64,000 bases of DNA from Rhodococcus rhodochrous (GTDB taxonomy: Bacteria > Actinomycetota > Actinomycetes > Mycobacteriales > Mycobacteriaceae): contig NZ_CP027557.1 in the NCBI RefSeq assembly GCF_014854695.1, forward strand, positions 2,542,001 through 2,606,000, read 5' to 3'. Below the pieces are notes generated by a model. It had not been told where the DNA came from. It worked only from the letters and a program-made list of their open reading frames with translations, and made no database searches. A program made the position numbers and the translations under genes. Of the stretch, positions 25,071 through 37,600 are shown piece by piece (within the stretch, counting starts at the first letter, position 1; each line of letters begins with the position of its first letter).

Positions 25071-25649
25071 CTGCGCTTCCTCCCTCCAGGGGATGAATGT
25101 CGCGTGTCTGTGGGAACCGGGGAAGGTTCTTGGAAAGGATTGTCGGAAGGCTGTTTCGCGCAGCAGGCATACGACGAGTGGAAATTGTTGCAGCGCAAAA
25201 TGTTCGACTGTTCCGGTCCGGCCTCGTGCATCGTCCGCTCTCGCGGGTCCCGTGCTCGTTCGACCGTCGGGCCGGGCGTGAATTCCCCTTCGTCCGGAGT
25301 TTACCGAAAGTTTTGCATTCTAAGTTTGTAAAACGAGCATAGCGCGGACGGAGGGTTTCTATCCATCCCATCAAACAAACCCAAGGTTTATGGCGTGAAA
25401 ATGCCGAATGTCGGGATGTGTGAGCGTCGTCCTCTGCGTCATGTCCTGGTCGCATCTCGATCTCGTTCTGCTGCACAGCATTGCAGCAACCCCGTCCCCG
25501 TCCTACGCTGACGCATACATTTTCGAAGCGACGTGCCGACTCGGTCCTTCCCACTCGTGAGCTGTGCACGACGCTCGATGGCATCCGGCTCGACGAGACG
25601 CTCCCGTTCGACGCTGCCGCTGCACACACATCCTCGTGAAGGGGGCGCT
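25071..25649. promoter_or_regulatory. Intergenic control region between DUF6875 gene and NRPS
   Basis: This 579-nt gap has no convincing gene. Bases about 25290-25420 are clearly richer in A and T than the flanks, as expected for promoters. An inverted repeat GCTGCA-CAGCAT-TGCAGC lies at 25470-25487. A weak promoter reading toward the NRPS is TTGCAG at 25481-25486, 17 nt, and TACGCT at 25504-25509, giving a leader of about 130 nt. These calls are by eye. Confidence 0.45.
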
Positions 25650-28600
25650 GTGGCCACTCCCGTCGTAGGCACCGCGCACAACTCCGACGACGAGCGCGCG
25701 GGTGCGTTCCCGCTGACTCCGGCCCAGTACGGTATCTGGCTCGCTCAGCAACTCGTGCCCGAAGTCCCTTTCGTCATCGCCCAATACGTGGAATTCCGTG
25801 GAGAACTCGATCTCGAGCTGCTGAAGTGGGCGTCGACGACCGCCGGGCGGGAGTTCGAGACCGTCCTCCTGCGTCTCGTCGACGTGGACGGCCGTCCGTG
25901 CCAGGTCGTCGACCGAAACCTCGATGTACCCACCGAGGTCGTCGATCTCCGTGACGAATCCGATCCTCGGGGAGTGGCCGAGGAGTGGCTCCGGCGGGAT
26001 GTGGAAGCACCCGTCGACCTGATGGCGGACCGGTTGTGCCGCATCGTGGTTCTGCGCACGGGTGATGCCAGTTACCTCGTGTACGTCAAGGCTCACCACA
26101 TCGCGCTCGACGGGTTCGGAGCGATGATCATCGTCCGCAGGGGAGCCGAACTCTATTCCAGGGCACTCGCCTCCCGGAGTTCCGGCCAGGACGGGGTGTC
26201 GACGCCGGACAAGCCGCCGGCGGATCTACGGACGTTGTACGAGAAGGACCGGCAGTACCGCGCGTCGAGCCGGTTCGTCGCGGATCGTGAGTACTGGAGT
26301 GAGCGGATCCGCGACCTGCCGCACGTCGACACCACGGAGGTGCCCCCGGCGGTCCGGACCCTCACGGCGGAGACGGATCTGTCGGACACTGCGGACGTCT
26401 ACCTGTCGGGGTCCCCGGCGATGCGGGATGCCTCCTCGGCCGCAGTGGTACTCGCGGCCGCCGCCTGTTTCTTCTCGCGGCGGTCGGGGCGGTACGACGT
26501 GCTCGTGAACATCCCGGTGTCGGCGCGGACGACGGCCGAGCTGCGACGGTCCGCCGGAATGCTCGTCAACGTGGTTCCCCTGCGGATCCGGGTGGATCCG
26601 AGCGAACCCGTCGAGGATCTCGTCCGGCGGATGCAGGTCGAGCTCGTCGGAGCCCTCCGACACCAGGCGTGCGGACTCGACGACATCCGCCGGGCGACAT
26701 CCGAACCGGTGTCCCGATTCTCGGTCCCGCTGGTCAACGTCATGCTGTTCGATCAGCAACCCGTACTGGGGGACATCGTGGGAACACCACATGTCCTGTC
26801 GCGCGGGCCCGTCGGGGACCGGCTGATCACCGTCCACCGCCGCAGTGCGCCGGCCGGCACCGTGATCGAATTCCGGGCGAATCCGAACCGATACGAGGAG
26901 AACGAGATACAGGCGCAGTGCATCTGTTTCACGGAGATCCTCGAGCAGTTCGTCGCAGCCGACCCTCGAACGCCGGTCGGTTCGATCCATCCGCCGAGCG
27001 CCGGAGCGGCCGCCCCCCGCTACCGGCGGAACACCGTGCTCGATCACTGGCGGCACCTTCTGGCCGGCGCACCCACCCCGCCCGCACTGTCACCGTCCAC
27101 GCCGGCACCCGCCGGTGGACGGACGGGCAACGCGGGATCTGCTTCGGCGTGGGCGCAGTTCGTCCATCCCCTCGGCAGCGGACCGGGCCGAGCGAGCGCC
27201 GAATGTGCCGACGATCGTCTCCCGATCCTGCACGCTGCCACCGCGATCCTCGTTGCCAGGTCGGGTGGTACCGACGACGTCGTCCTCGGTGTCCCGGTCC
27301 CGGCCGGTACCACTCATGTGCGCACGGTCCTGCCGGTGCGCACCCGAGTGCGCCTCGACGAGCCGTTCCGAGATCTCCTCGAGGACATCTCCCGTGGGAC
27401 TCGGGACGCTCTCGCACATGCCGACGTATCTGCCGCGACACTGCTCGACGCGCTGGCGCCGACACGGAACGGATCGCACACCCCACTCTTCCGCATCACC
27501 GTCGAAGGACGGGGCGATGCGGACAGGAAGGTGGAGAACACCGTCCTCGGCGACGTCGGCCTGCGTATCGATCTGGAGCGTCCGCAATCCGGCGACGGTG
27601 CCGGACGCGAGTCGACGTCCGCGGACGTGCTCCGCATCCGATACACCACGGACGCCTACACCGCGCCGACCGTCGAGCGCATCGCCCGCCGACTGGAACG
27701 GATCCTCCTGGCCGTCGAAGAGGATCCGGAGATACGGGTCGGCGACCTCGATCTGCTCGACGCAGCCGAACGGACCGCACTCGTTCCCGTGACGGGTCCG
27801 CCGCCGGTGACCGAACGTCTGCTGCCGGAAATCCTCACCGACGCTGCACTCCGCACCCCCGCGGCCACCGCAGTGTCGTGCGGCGAGACCCGGATCGACT
27901 ACCGGGAACTCGATGAGCGGTCGAATCGGCTGGCCCGCATGCTCATCGAGCGCGGCGCAGGACCGGAACGTTTCGTCGCGATCGGCATGGCCCGGTCCGT
28001 CGACTCGATCGTCTCGATCTGGGCCGTGGCGAAGACGGGCGCGGCCTTCGTCCCGGTGGACCCCGCCTATCCGCCCGCCCGGATCGAGTACATGCTGCGC
28101 GACTGCGGCGCCGTGCTCGGACTCACCACCATCGGCGAACGGTCCCTGCTTCCCGGCACCGTGCCGTGGACCGTGGTCGACGATCCGGAGGTGGTCACGG
28201 AGACGAAGCGATACACCGGGTCTCCGGTGACCGATACGGACCGGTGCGCGCCCGCGCGTTCGGATCAACCCGCCTACCTCATCTACACCTCCGGATCGAC
28301 GGGACAGCCGAAAGGCGTGGTCGTCACCCACCGGGGACTGTCGAACCTCGTCGCGCACACCCGCACGCTCGCCGGCCACGACGCGCGGGTCTGGCACGGG
28401 ACATCCCCGAGCTTCGACCTGGCGGTACTGGAGTTGCTCGTCGCGTTCGGCTCGGCGGCGCACCTGGTGATCGGCCCACCCGGCGCGTCCGCCGGTCACG
28501 ACCTCGCACATGCGTTGCGCGCCGAGCGGATCACCCACTTCTGCACCACTCCTGCGGTCCTCGCAACGATCGATCCGGCGGTCCCCGAGGACCTGTCCTT

Positions 28601-31600
28601 CGTGAGCGTCGGCGGTGAGGACTGCCCGACCTGGCTCGTGGAGAAATGGGCGCCGGGCCGCCGCATGGTCAACGGGTACGGGCCGAGCGAGATCACCGTG
28701 CAGATGGCCTCGGAGGACCTCGTGCCCGGCAGACCGGTCACCGCAGGCACACTCGGACCCGGATTCCGTTCCGTCGTGCTCGACGCACGCCTGAATCCGG
28801 TGCCGCCCGGGGTGATCGGCGAGCTGTATCCGTCAGGACGTGCCCTGGCGCGGGGTTACCACCGGCGGCCAGGGACGACGGCGACGCGGTTCGTCGCGGA
28901 CCCGTTCGGGCCACCGGGGTCGAGGATGTACCGCACCGGCGATCTCGTGCGGTGGTCGACGTGCGACGAGAGCACCGCAGAGATCGCCTCGGATCTGCGC
29001 CTGATCTACGCCGGGCGCGCCGACCTCCAGGTCAAGGTGCGGGGGCGGCGCATCGAACTCGGCGAAGTGGAAGCAGCACTGCTCCGCCACCCCGACGTCG
29101 AGCAGGCCGCGGCGGTGGTTCGGCGCGAGACCGGATCCGACCGGGTGGTGGCGTACGTCGTGCCGCGCACCGGTACGGCGCCGGCTCCCGCAGCGATTCG
29201 TGATGCGCTCGCGACGGAACTCCCGGATTTCATGGTCCCGGCTGTGGTGGTGCCGCTGGCAGCTATGCCGATCACGGCCAACGGCAAGCTGGACCGTGCC
29301 GCGCTGCCGGCCCCGGACCGCCGGGGCGTGCTCCATCGTCCTCCGCGCACGGGGCTGGAACGGACTCTCGCGGGGGTCTTCGCGGACGTTCTTCATCTGT
29401 CCCCGGATCGGGTCGGCGTCGACGACAACTTCTTCGAACTCGGAGGCGATTCCCTGTCGGCGACCGGTGTCGTGGCGGGGATCCGGTCCGCACTGCACGT
29501 CGAAGCACCCATCAGGATGCTCTTCGAAGCACCGACGATCGCCGAGCTGGCACCGCGACTCGCGGACTGCGGTGTCGCCCGGACGCCGTTGACACCCCGA
29601 CGTCGACCGGACCGGATCCCGTTGTCCTACGCGCAGTCCCGGTTGTGGTTCATCCACCGCTACGAAGGTCCGTCGCCGACCTACAACATCCCCATGGCGG
29701 CACGCCTGACCGGACGGGTGGACATCGACGCGATGAGGGCGGCGTTCGCCGATGTCGTGGGGCGCCACGAGTCCCTGCGCACGGTCTTCGAGGAATCCGA
29801 CGGAGTCGCCTTCCAGCGCATCCTGCCGGTCGAGCGGACCTCATTGTCGCTGCCTGTGCGGGCAGTGACCGCCGACGAAGAGCAGGCCACCGTGCGCGCC
29901 GAGGCGCGGCGGCCCTTCGACCTGTCCACCGACATCCCGGTGCGGGCCACCCTGCTGCAGACGGGTTCCGACGACCACGTGCTGGTGCTCGTGCTGCATC
30001 ACATCGCCGGCGACGGCGCGTCGATGGTGCCGCTGGTGCGCGACATGCTGCTGGCATACGCGGCCCGATCGGCCGGGACCGAACCGCGATGGGATCCGCT
30101 GCCGGTGCAGTACGCCGACTACACCCTGTGGCAACGGGAGGTGCTGGGGGACGAGGACGAGACGGGAAGCATCCTGCACCGGCAGTTCTCCTACTGGCGA
30201 GAAGAACTCGCCGGGGTCCCGGAATGCCTTTCTCTTCCGCTCGACCGTCCCCGCCCCGCGGTGCAGTCCTTCCGCGGTGGCCGGGTGGAGTTCACGATTC
30301 CCGCGGAGCTGCGTATCGCGGCCGACGACCTGGCCGGCGAGCACGGCGTCACCGCGTCGATGGTCTTCCAGTCGGCACTCGTGGTACTCCTGCACAAGCT
30401 CGGTGCGGGCGATGACATCACGATCGGTGGTCCGGTGGCCGGGCGGACCGACGAGGCCCTTGCCGATCTCGTCGGATTCTTCGTCAACACGTGGGTGCTG
30501 CGCGTGGACGGCATCACCGGACGATGGACGCTCGCCGATGTCCTCGACCGCGTGCGGGCCAAGGCACTGGCCGCCTACGAGAACCAGGACGCGCCCTTCG
30601 AACGGCTGGTGGAGCTGCTCGCCCCGGCGCGCTCGACCGCCCATCATCCGCTGTTCCAGGTCGCATTCGCGTTGCAGAACAACCCACTGCCGAGCCTGGA
30701 CCATCCGGACATCCACGTCGAGATGCTGCCCGTCGCGACCGACATCGCGCGGTTCGACCTGTACATCAGCGTGTCGGAGCGCGCGTCTGCCGAGGACGGC
30801 GGGATGCTCGGCAGCATCGAATACGCGAGCGATCTGTTCGAGCGCGACACCGTCGAACGATTCGCCGACCGGTATCTCCGCGTCCTCGATGCCCTCGTGA
30901 GGTCGCCGCACCGACGGGTCGACGGTGTCGACCTTCTCGATCGGTCGGAGCGCGATCTGCTCCTCGACGCGTGGAGCGGTCCGGACGCCACCACTGCTGA
31001 CCGGACGGTTCCGGCGGTGTTCGCCGAGCGGGTCGCGGCGACACCGGACGCACCGGCGCTGACCAGCGCCGCCGGCCGATGGACGTACCGCGACCTCGAT
31101 GCCCGGGCCAACAGGCTGGCTCGTCTGCTCGTAGAGCTGGGGGTGGGGCCCGAGTCCGTGGTGGTCGTCGCTCTCGATCGATCCCCGGCGTTGGTCGTCG
31201 CACTTCTCGCGGTGTCGGCGGCAGGTGGCGCCTATCTGCCGTTGGACCCCGCCTATCCGAGCGATCGCACCGCCTTCGTCCTCGCCGACGCCGCGCCCCG
31301 CGTCCTGGTCACCGACAGTCGATCCACCTCGCACGCGGACCCGGCCGTCGTCGTGGTCGTCGACGAGACGGGCGGCCCGACGTCCCACGCCCTGCCCGAC
31401 GATGCGCGACCGCTCACCGACGACGACAGGATCGCGCCCCTGCACCCGTCGAACACCGCGTACACGATCTACACGTCCGGTTCCACGGGTGTCCCGAAGG
31501 GCGTGGCCGTCACGCACCGGAACCTCGTGCACCTCGTCGAGCACGGATGGACCGATTCGCGACCGCGACACCGGATGTCGCTGGTGTCCTCACCGGGTTT

Positions 31601-34600
31601 CGACGCGTCGGTGTACGAGATCTGGCCCGCCCTGATCGGCGGTACCGAACTGGTGCTCGCGCCACCCGGCCTGCTCGATCCGTCGACGGTCGCGCGGATG
31701 ATCGCCGAACACGGTGTGACGACGATGTTCGTCCCGACACCGCTGTTTCACGCCCTTGCCGACCCGGCCGTCGTTCCGGAGCAGGTGTGGGACGGTGTGG
31801 ACCAGGTGGTCACGGCCGGTGACGTGCTGTCCCCGGAGGTCGCACGTCGCTTCCGCGAATCGCATCCCTCGACGTTGCTCGTCAACGCGTACGGACCGAC
31901 GGAAACGACGGTGTGCGCGACGATGTACCTCGTCGGGGACGCGTTCGCCCGAGGAGAGCGCGCGTCGGTCCCGATCGGCACATCGATCCCGGGAGTCGCG
32001 GTCCTCGTCCTCGACGCCGGACTGCTGCCGGTGCCGCCCGGTGTCCCCGGCGAGTTGTACATCACCGGGGACGGGGTCTCTCGCGGATATCCCGGTCGTC
32101 CGGCCACGACCGCGGCGCGATTCGTGGCATCCCCGTTCGGCGGGCCGGGGGAGCGGATGTACCGCACCGGTGACATCGTGCGGTGGATCCGCTCGACGAG
32201 CGATGCCGAGGGCCCGGGCGGGCACCTGGAATTCGTGGGCCGCTGCGACGATCAGGTCAAGGTCCGCGGTTTCCGGGTCGAACCCGGTGAGATCGAAGCG
32301 GTCCTGGGTGCGCATCCGGCGGTGGCCCACACGGCCGTGGTCGTGCGGGAGACTCCGGGGCACCACGAGACCGGACGACTGGTCGCGTATGTCGTGCTCG
32401 ACCGGGAGCAGACACTGCTCGCCGACCCGACCCGCGCGACCGGCACCGTCGAGCGGTGGAGGGCACTGTACGACGACGTGTACTCCACGCCGCCACAAGA
32501 GGACACCGGTGACACCGGCACCTTCGCGGGTTGGAACGCCACCGACACCGGGCAGCCCATTCCGGTCGAGCAGATGCGGGACTGGCGCGACGCCGCCGTG
32601 CGGGCCGTCCGGCGGCTCCGGCCCCGACGCCTGCTCGAGATCGGCGTGGGCTCCGGTCTCCTGCTCCGAGAACTGGCCCCCGACTGCGCCGAGTACTGGG
32701 GCACGGACTTCTCGGCCCCGACGATCGAGACGCTGCGCTCCGCCGTGCGATCGCAGCCGTGGGCCGATCGGGTGACGTTGAGGACGCAACCGGCGCACGC
32801 GACCGAGGGGTTGCCGCAGCGGTACTTCGACACCGTCGTGCTCAATTCGGTGATCCAGTACTTCCCGGATGCGGCGTATCTGCTCGAGGTGCTCCGGAAG
32901 ATCCTGCTGCTGCTCGCACCCGGCGGATCGGTCCATCTCGGCGATGTCCGGAACCAGGCGCTGCTGCCGTACTTCGCTGCCGCGGTGGAACTCGCCCGTG
33001 CCGACGGCACCGAGACCGCGGACACGATCCGCGAACGCGTCCGCCGTGCCACGCTCTCCGAGAGGGAACTGCTGCTCGCCCCCGAGTTCTTCGCCGGCCT
33101 GGCCGGTCGTCTGCCGGGTGTCACCGGGGTCGACATCGAACTCGGCCGGATGCGGACGGCCAACGAACTCGGCTTGTACCGCTACAGCGTGGTGCTGCAC
33201 ACCGGTACCGGACCCAGGTCGCTCGCCGACGTTCCGTGCCGGTCCTGGGCGGGATTCGGAACACTCGCCGCGCTCGCCGACCACCTACGGACGGATCGTC
33301 CCGACGCCCTGCGCGTGTCCGGCGTACCGCACACCGCCCTGCAGTCCGTGATGGCCGCGACGACCTCCCTCGATGCGATGCCCGGCCACGCGTTCGTACC
33401 GGAACCGGACCCCCGGCCACGATCGGACGGCATCGGTCCTGCGGACTTCGATCTGCTCGGCGCCGAACTCGGCTACCGGGTCGCCGTGACGTGGTCGCAG
33501 GAACCGGGATCGATGGAGGTGATCGTCCTCCGCGACGACCCGGACGACAGGGCCGATGCAGCGCTGACCGATGTGTACCGTCCGGCCGATGACATCGGCA
33601 GCCTCGCCCGCTATGTCAACGACCCCGCCGCAGAGGAGCGACTCGACGACGTCCGTCGCTTCGTCCGAGAGCGGTTGCCCGACTACATGGTTCCCGCCGC
33701 GTTCGTTCACATGGCCGACCTGCCGGTGACGGTGCACGGCAAACTCGACCGCCGCGCGCTGCCGGCCCCGGAGGTCGCGACGCGGAGCGAGGGCTACATC
33801 GCACCGACCACCGACACCGAACGGGCTCTCGCCCGGGTGTTCGCCGACGTGCTCGGCGTCGACCGGGTGGGTACACAGGATTCGTTCTTCGCTCTCGGCG
33901 GCGATTCGATCATGTCGATCCAGCTGGTCGCGCGGGCCAAAGCTGAGGGACTGGTGCTCTCGCCCCGAGATGTGTTCGAACACAAGACCATTGCAGCGCT
34001 CGCTGCGGCGGTCACCCTGGCCGGACCGGCCGCGCCGACGCTCGAGGAACTGCCGGGCGGCGGCGTCGGTGACGTTCCACTCACCCCGATACTGCGGTGG
34101 CTGGTCGGGAGCGGCCGCACGTATCCGGGCTTCTGCCAATCGGTGTCGGTTCCGCTGCCGGACCGACTCCGCGAGGCCGACCTTCTCGCGGCCCTGCAGG
34201 CGGTCGTGGATCGGCACGACATGCTGCGGGCGCGGCTTCACGCGGAGCCCGGAACGCCTGACGAGCTGCATCTCGAGACACGGCCCATCGGATCTGTCTC
34301 GGCGTCGTCGATCCTGTGCCGCGTCCGGGTCGACGACCTCACGGGGCCCGAATTCACCGCGATCGCCGCTGCCGAGCATGCTGCCGCGACCGGACGGTTG
34401 GATCCCGGCAGGGGAGTGATGTTGCAGGCGGTGCAATTCGAGGCGGGACCCGCGTCGCGGCTGTTGCTCGTGGCACATCATGCCGTGATCGACGGTGTCT
34501 CCTGGCGAATCCTGTTGGGCGACCTCGCTGCTGCGGCGGCTCGACTCGAACACGGACTCGACCCGGATCCCGCACCGACGGGCACCTCGATGCGCCGCTG

Positions 34601-37600
34601 GGCGCACGGTCTCGTCGAGGCGACCCGCCGCGGCACGCGCGCGGCCGAGCTGCCGTTCTGGATCTCGACCCTGTCGGGTCCGGATGCGCTGCTCGGCGCC
34701 AGAGAGCTGGACCCCGCGGTCGACGTCGGGGCCACCGTCGACACCGTCACCGTCGAGGTTCCCGCCCCCACGACCACCGCGCTGCTGACCGTCCTCCCGG
34801 CGGCCTTCCACGGGAGCATCGTGGACGGTCTTCTCGCAGCGCTGGCCGGAGCCGTCGTCGCGCAGCGCGCCGAGCGCGGGATCGACCTCGCCCGGGTGCT
34901 CGTGGCGTTGGAAGGCCACGGCCGGGAGGAGCAGGTCGTGCCGGGAGCCGATCTGTCCCGGACGGTCGGATGGTTCACCGCGGCCTATCCGGTGCGACTG
35001 GACCTGGCCGGTATCGACGTGGAGGCCGTGGAACGCGGCGGCACCGCAGCGGGAACCGCGATCAAGACTGTCAAGGAACACCTGCGTGCCGTTCCCGACC
35101 ACGGGATCGGATACGGGATGCTGCGGTATCTCGACGACGAGGGCCGCGCCGCGCTCGAAGCCCTGCCGGCACCCCGGCTCGCCTTCAACTTCCACGGCCG
35201 GAGCACGCTGCCGGACGCCGTCACGGACATCGAATTCGGCGGTGGCCTCGATCCCGCTCAGCCGGTACCGGCGGTGATCTCCGTCAACGCCATGGTCGTC
35301 GACACCGCCGACGGTCCGGTGCTGCGCGCGGATCTCGCCTATGCGACCGGGGTCATCGCCCGCCCGGAGGTGTCGGATCTGGCCGAACGGTGGCGACGCA
35401 TGCTGAGCGGCCTCGCCCGGCACGTCGCCGAACCGGGCGCGGGAGGGCACACCCCGTCGGATCTGCCGCTGGTCCCGTTGAGCCAGGAACGCCTCGACGA
35501 GCTCGAGCGCCGTTATCCCGGCCTCGAGGACGTGTGGCCCCTCACCCCCTTGCAGACCGGCTTTCTGTTCCATGCCCTCCGGAACGATTCGCTCGACGCG
35601 TACACGGTGCAACTGACCCTGCACCTGGGCGGTGTCGTCGATCCGCGACGCCTCCGGCGGGCGGTGGCCGCCCTGGCGGCGCGGCATCCGAACCTGCGGG
35701 TGAACTTCGTCTTCGACGGGGAGTCCCCGCCCGTGCAGGTCGTGCAGGCATCGGTCGAACTGCCGCTGTGTGAGCGGGATCTGAGCGACCTGGATCCTGA
35801 TGACCGTGCGTCGGAACTGGCCCGTCTGCAGACCGAGGACCGGACGCAGCGTTTCGACACGGCGCACGGACCGCTGGTGCGCTTGAGCCTGGTCAGGATG
35901 GGACCGGACGATCACCGGCTGGTGTTCACGAACCACCACATCCTGCTCGACGGTTGGTCGGCGCCGTTGCTGCTGAAGGAACTCCTCGTGCTGTACGGCA
36001 CCGATGCGGACACCGGGGTTCTCCCGCCGGTACGTCCCTACCGGGACTATGTGCGGTGGCTCGTGCAGCAGGACCCGGCGCCCGCCCGCGATGCCTGGTC
36101 GCGGTACCTGGCCGGTCCGGATCGGCCCACGCTGGTCGCCCCGGACGCCGAGCAGACCTTCGTGCAGGCTCTGTCCGAGGAGACCACCTGGGCGCTCGAT
36201 CCGGCGGACACCCGGCGCCTGGAGGCCTTCGTCCGGGACCACGGGCTCACCGTCGGCACGGTGGTGCAGGTCGCGTGGGGGATCGTGCTGGCGAAGCTCA
36301 CCTCGCAGCGCGACGTCGTGTTCGGATCGACCGTCTCCGGGCGGCCCGCGGAGGTCGACGGGGTCGAGGAGATGATCGGTCTGTTCGTCAACACGGTTCC
36401 CGTGCGGGTCCGGCTCGACCCGTACGAAACCCTCGCAGCGCTCGTCGAGCGGATCCGAGTCGAGCAGACCGCACTGCTCGACCGGCATCACCTCGGTCTC
36501 ACGGAGATCCAGCAGGTCGCCGGACCGGCTGCCGGGTTCGACACCCTGACGGTGTTCGAGTCGTACCCGGTCGACCGTGCCGCTCTGTCCGATGCGGTCG
36601 ACATCGCGGGCATGCAGGTGCGCGAGGTCACCGGACACGACTCCGGCCACTATCCGCTGACTTTGATCGCGCACGTCGACGACGCGCTGCGGCTGCGACT
36701 GAGCTACCGTCCGGATCTGTTCGACGGGGCCGCGGCCGACGCGATCGTGTCGCAGGTCGCCCAGGTCCTCGAGGCCGTCGTCGATCGGCCGGAGGTGCCG
36801 CTCGGTCGTCTCCGCCTGTTCGGGGACGAGGTGTCGGTCGTGTCCGCTCCCGGCACCGCCCCTTCACGGACGTGGGCGGAGATCCTCGACGACTGGATGG
36901 CGCGGTCCCCGGAGTCCGTCGCCGTCGTCGACGCAGGCAGGCAATGGACCTACGCGGAGCTGGACGAGCGGGTCGAGCGGCTCGCACATCTGCTCGTCTC
37001 CCGCGGAGCAGCACCGGAGACCACCGTCGTGGTGGCGATGCGGCGGTCGTTCCTGCGGGTCGTCGCCATGCTCGCCGTCGTCCGCGCCGGTGCCGTCTAC
37101 GTGCCCGCCGACCCCGACCAACCCCGCGACCGCGTCACCGCGATGATCCGGACGGTCACACCGCTCTGCGTGCTCGTCGACGGACCCGAACCGGCGGTGC
37201 CCGACGATGTATCCGTCGTGCCGGTTCGGGACATGGACGTCGACGGTGCGCCGGCAACGCCGGTGCCGGACATCAACCGCCGCGCTCCGGTGCGCGCCGA
37301 CAACGCCGCGTATGTCGTCTTCACGTCCGGATCGACGGGCACGCCGAAGGGGGTGACCGTGACGCATCGCGGCATCGCCGAGTTGGTCGATCGGCTCTCG
37401 ACGGTCGCCGACCGCGAGTCGCGAGTCGCGCAGGCGATGCTTCCGGTGTTCGATGCCTCGCTGCTGGAAACGATCGTCGCGTTCTCGGCCGGGGCACGGC
37501 TCGTCGTGGTGCCGCCCGGCATTGCCGCCGGTGACGACCTCGAGCGTGTCCTCGCCGACGAGGAGATCACGCACCTGTACACCACACCCGCGGTGTTGGC

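Noticed and set aside
24996-25629. Small frames in the gap before the NRPS (for example 25009-25629 on the minus strand)
   Set aside because: They overlap the DUF6875-like gene or the start of the NRPS, lack ribosome sites and have no recognisable domain.
33285-36674. A 1,129-codon open frame on the minus strand
   Set aside because: It lies opposite the E, C3 and A-domain parts of the NRPS, which are clearly coding. No domain was seen in it.
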